Positions 62,703 to 64,000 of a stretch of DNA of 64,000 bases are shown piece after piece. Every line of letters begins with the position of its first letter. Position 1 is the first letter of the stretch. A program made the translations under genes and the position numbers. The stretch covers positions 1 through 64,000 of the forward strand of contig DASQZT010000282.1 of assembly GCA_035638575.1 (NCBI GenBank), given 5' to 3'. The notes beneath the pieces were generated by a model. It was not told the origin of the DNA. It did no database searches and was given only the letters and a program-made list of their open reading frames with translations. This DNA is from DASQZT01 sp035638575. Lineage in GTDB: Bacteria; Acidobacteriota; Terriglobia; Bryobacterales; Bryobacteraceae.

Positions 62703-63052
62703 TCAGGCCGTCGGGTCCATCCGGTAGAGGACATCGGTGCGGAGCTTCGCCGGGTCGTCGTCCCAATCGCCGTAGACCTCCCAGAACGGCAGTGCGATCC
62801 GGCGGCGCCCGTTCTTCCGACACCAGGTCCCGCACCGCCTTGTGTGCCGCGCGGAGTCGGTTATAGGGGCCGAAATGGGAAGTCACGGCGACGATGCCGG
62901 CGGGCGTGGCCGAGCAGGCCACCTCGTCCGTACCTTCGAACCGCGCGACCACCTGCACTCCGACCTCGATCGACCCCTCGCCCGATTCGTCCCATAGATC
63001 GCGACGTTGTTCCCATCCGTCCGCAGATCGCTTCGCTGCTTCAGAAGCGCCC
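62703..63052 (-). pseudogene. GyrI-like effector-binding domain, frame-disrupted
   Basis: Three consecutive segments of a GyrI-like/AraC effector-binding domain are readable in two frames. The first gives SDLRTDGNNVAIY, the second SGEGSIEVGVQVVARFEG with TPAGIVAVTSHFGPYNR, and the third FWEVYGDWDDDPAKLRTDV. One base appears missing at about 62994, where TATGGG should be TATTGGG, and one is extra at about 62826, where GACCTGG should be GACTGG. The two shifts cancel. The N-terminus is truncated and no start codon is visible. Confidence 0.7.
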
Positions 63053-63058
63053 ACGGGC

Positions 63059-63775
63059 ATGTTCGCCCAGTCCAATCCCGAGCTCAAAGCCCTCTACGAC
63101 GCGGACCAGAAAGACCGCGACAAATGGCAGTCGCTGACCGCCGCCGAGCGGCAAGGCATGGTCCCCAGAGACGCGGCGCGTCGCAAGCGCGTGGCCGAGA
63201 TGCTGCGAGCCGGCGCGTTGAAGACCGGCGAGGACTACAAATGGGCCGCGTGGATCTTCCAGCACGGGGCCGAACCCGCGGATTACCTGCTGGCGCACGT
63301 TCTGGCCATGACGGCCAATGCGATCCAGCCGCCTGTGGATGCGTGGATCGTCGCGGCGACGCTCGACCGCTATCTCAGGAGCACGGGGAAACAGGAGGTG
63401 TTCGGCCTGACGCTCGATCCGAACGCCCGCTTCGACTAGGATTTCATCCCCGATTCGGTTCGCACCGCCAGTTGCGTCCCGTCCATGAAGCTGGAGAGCT
63501 TCATGGGCAAGTGGCCGGCGATCGAACGGATGCCCGTCGGCAGCGTGCGGCAGGCGGTGGTCGAGTTCATCGGTTCCAGCGACGATCCCGCCATGACCAT
63601 CACCGGGGACGGCCGCAAGCGAGACATCGACGAGATGAGCGTTCACGATCGCGAGCTGCGGTTTCGCGTATCGGACCGGCAGTTCGTGACGATCGTCGAT
63701 GGCGGCGTCATGACCGGCACTTTCACTTTCCCCGACGGCAGGAGCGGCCGGCTGGTGGGATTGGTGGCACGGTAG
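63059..63775 (+). pseudogene. DUF6624-like protein interrupted by an in-frame TAG
   Basis: The frame reads SNPELKALYDADQKDRDKW and then WIFQHGAEPADYLLAHVLAM, with ATLDRYLRSTGKQEVFGLT, the pattern of DUF6624 proteins. It stops at TAG (63437-63439) but continues in the same frame as DFIPDSVRTASCVPS, the expected family tail. It then runs on into a second beta-rich domain (KMTITGDGRKRD-like) to 63775. The TAG could be a C-to-T change from CAG. The signal peptide is missing: the ATG at 63059 begins inside what is normally its end. This is probably a decaying mosaic gene. Confidence 0.6.
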
Positions 63776-63781
63776 GAGCGG

Positions 63782-63810
63782 TTGACGGCGCGGTGCGTTG
63801 GTAATAGGAT
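63782..63810 (+). promoter_or_regulatory. Candidate sigma-70 promoter for the downstream receptor gene
   Basis: TTGACG (63782-63787) is separated by 17 bases from TAGGAT (63805-63810). It lies about 100 bases upstream of the ATG at 63914, in a region without competing coding sequence. Confidence 0.45.
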
Positions 63811-63913
63811 AAACCCAGCCTGGAAAGCGAAGAGGTCCGGCCGTCGCTTTCCACACGGTAGGCCGGGCCGTCACCGGGACTCTGGGGTCAGCGAAACGAG
63901 AGGGGACAAGAAG

Positions 63914-64000
63914 ATGCAGAATGTCATGCGATTGGCCGCCATGCTCGTCTTGTGCGGCAACATGGAAGTATTCGCGCAAGTTCAGGCGGGACGTATTGTC
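63914..64000 (+). CDS. Start of a TonB-dependent receptor-like gene, cut by window edge
   Basis: Only 29 codons are present. ATG 63914 is preceded by AGGGG. The peptide is a signal sequence (MRLAAMLVLCGNMEVFAQ from residue 5) followed by VQAGRIV. This leads naturally into the A-G-R-I-V-G-T-V start of the carboxypeptidase-regulatory domain of acidobacterial Oar-like receptors, as in the gene at 27448-30690. The family call is an inference from these few residues. Confidence 0.5.
   Translation, partial: MQNVMRLAAMLVLCGNMEVFAQVQAGRIV

Overview
The window is high-GC, gene-dense chromosomal DNA from a diderm bacterium. It is most likely an Acidobacteriota member of the Bryobacterales/Solibacter type. 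This is inferred from the gene set: two secreted proteins ending in the Solibacter-type TIGR03437 C-terminal domain (one with about eight BACON-like repeats), a Pkn-type Ser/Thr kinase with a TPR-like tail, Oar-like TonB-dependent receptors with a carboxypeptidase-regulatory N-domain, a DUF1549/DUF1501 pair, a bacterial M2 peptidase, and lpxA/lpxI lipid A genes. No prophage, insertion sequence, CRISPR array or biosynthetic cluster was seen.

Layout. 1-6.2 kb, minus strand: ftsK (cut by the window edge), uppP, a small coiled-coil protein, bacterioferritin, a LemA/M48 protease pair and a 71-residue protein. 6.5-8.3 kb: ada, then a decayed UPF0175/DUF3368 toxin-antitoxin module and REP-like hairpins. 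8.3-13.6 kb: leuA-leuB-leuC-leuD with a divergent LysR regulator. 13.6-14.2 kb: a vapBC module whose antitoxin start appears frameshifted. 14.4-20.6 kb: kinase/TPR protein and BACON-repeat protein, converging on a hairpin. 20.7-24.3 kb: nadD, cyclophilin, a small conserved protein, M2 peptidase, tRNA-Asp. 24.4-27.4 kb: an ArsR-led cassette (arsR, VOC, a duplicated arsR 3' end, SRPBCC, DoxX, DUF1801) and an XRE regulator. 27.4-33 kb: TonB-dependent receptor, outer-membrane barrel, TonB. 33-36 kb: fabZ-lpxA-lpxI-Gfo/Idh. 36-41 kb: M20 peptidase, tsaD, a DHp-only kinase fragment, and a molybdenum hydroxylase pair. 41-47.6 kb: a frameshifted DUF2339 membrane protein and an LplT-PlsC-acyl-ACP ligase fusion. 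47.7-53 kb: sigma-54 activator, ridA, trxB, tsaC, homocysteine methyltransferase/MTHFR. 53-59 kb: P1 peptidase, BNR protein, amidohydrolase, TIGR03437 protein. 59-64 kb: DUF1549/DUF1501 pair, a junkyard of broken genes, and the start of another TonB-dependent receptor.

Most genes are housekeeping or envelope functions. Envelope themes recur: undecaprenyl phosphate recycling, lipid A assembly, phospholipid repair, TonB uptake and secreted repeat proteins. The accessory signal lies in decay and rearrangement: three damaged or partial toxin-antitoxin loci, a 93-bp duplication of an arsR 3' end that creates a translationally coupled micro-ORF, and a 62.6-63.8 kb mosaic of gene remnants. I did not find a clear new multi-gene system. 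The ArsR cassette and the stand-alone DHp protein are the best leads.
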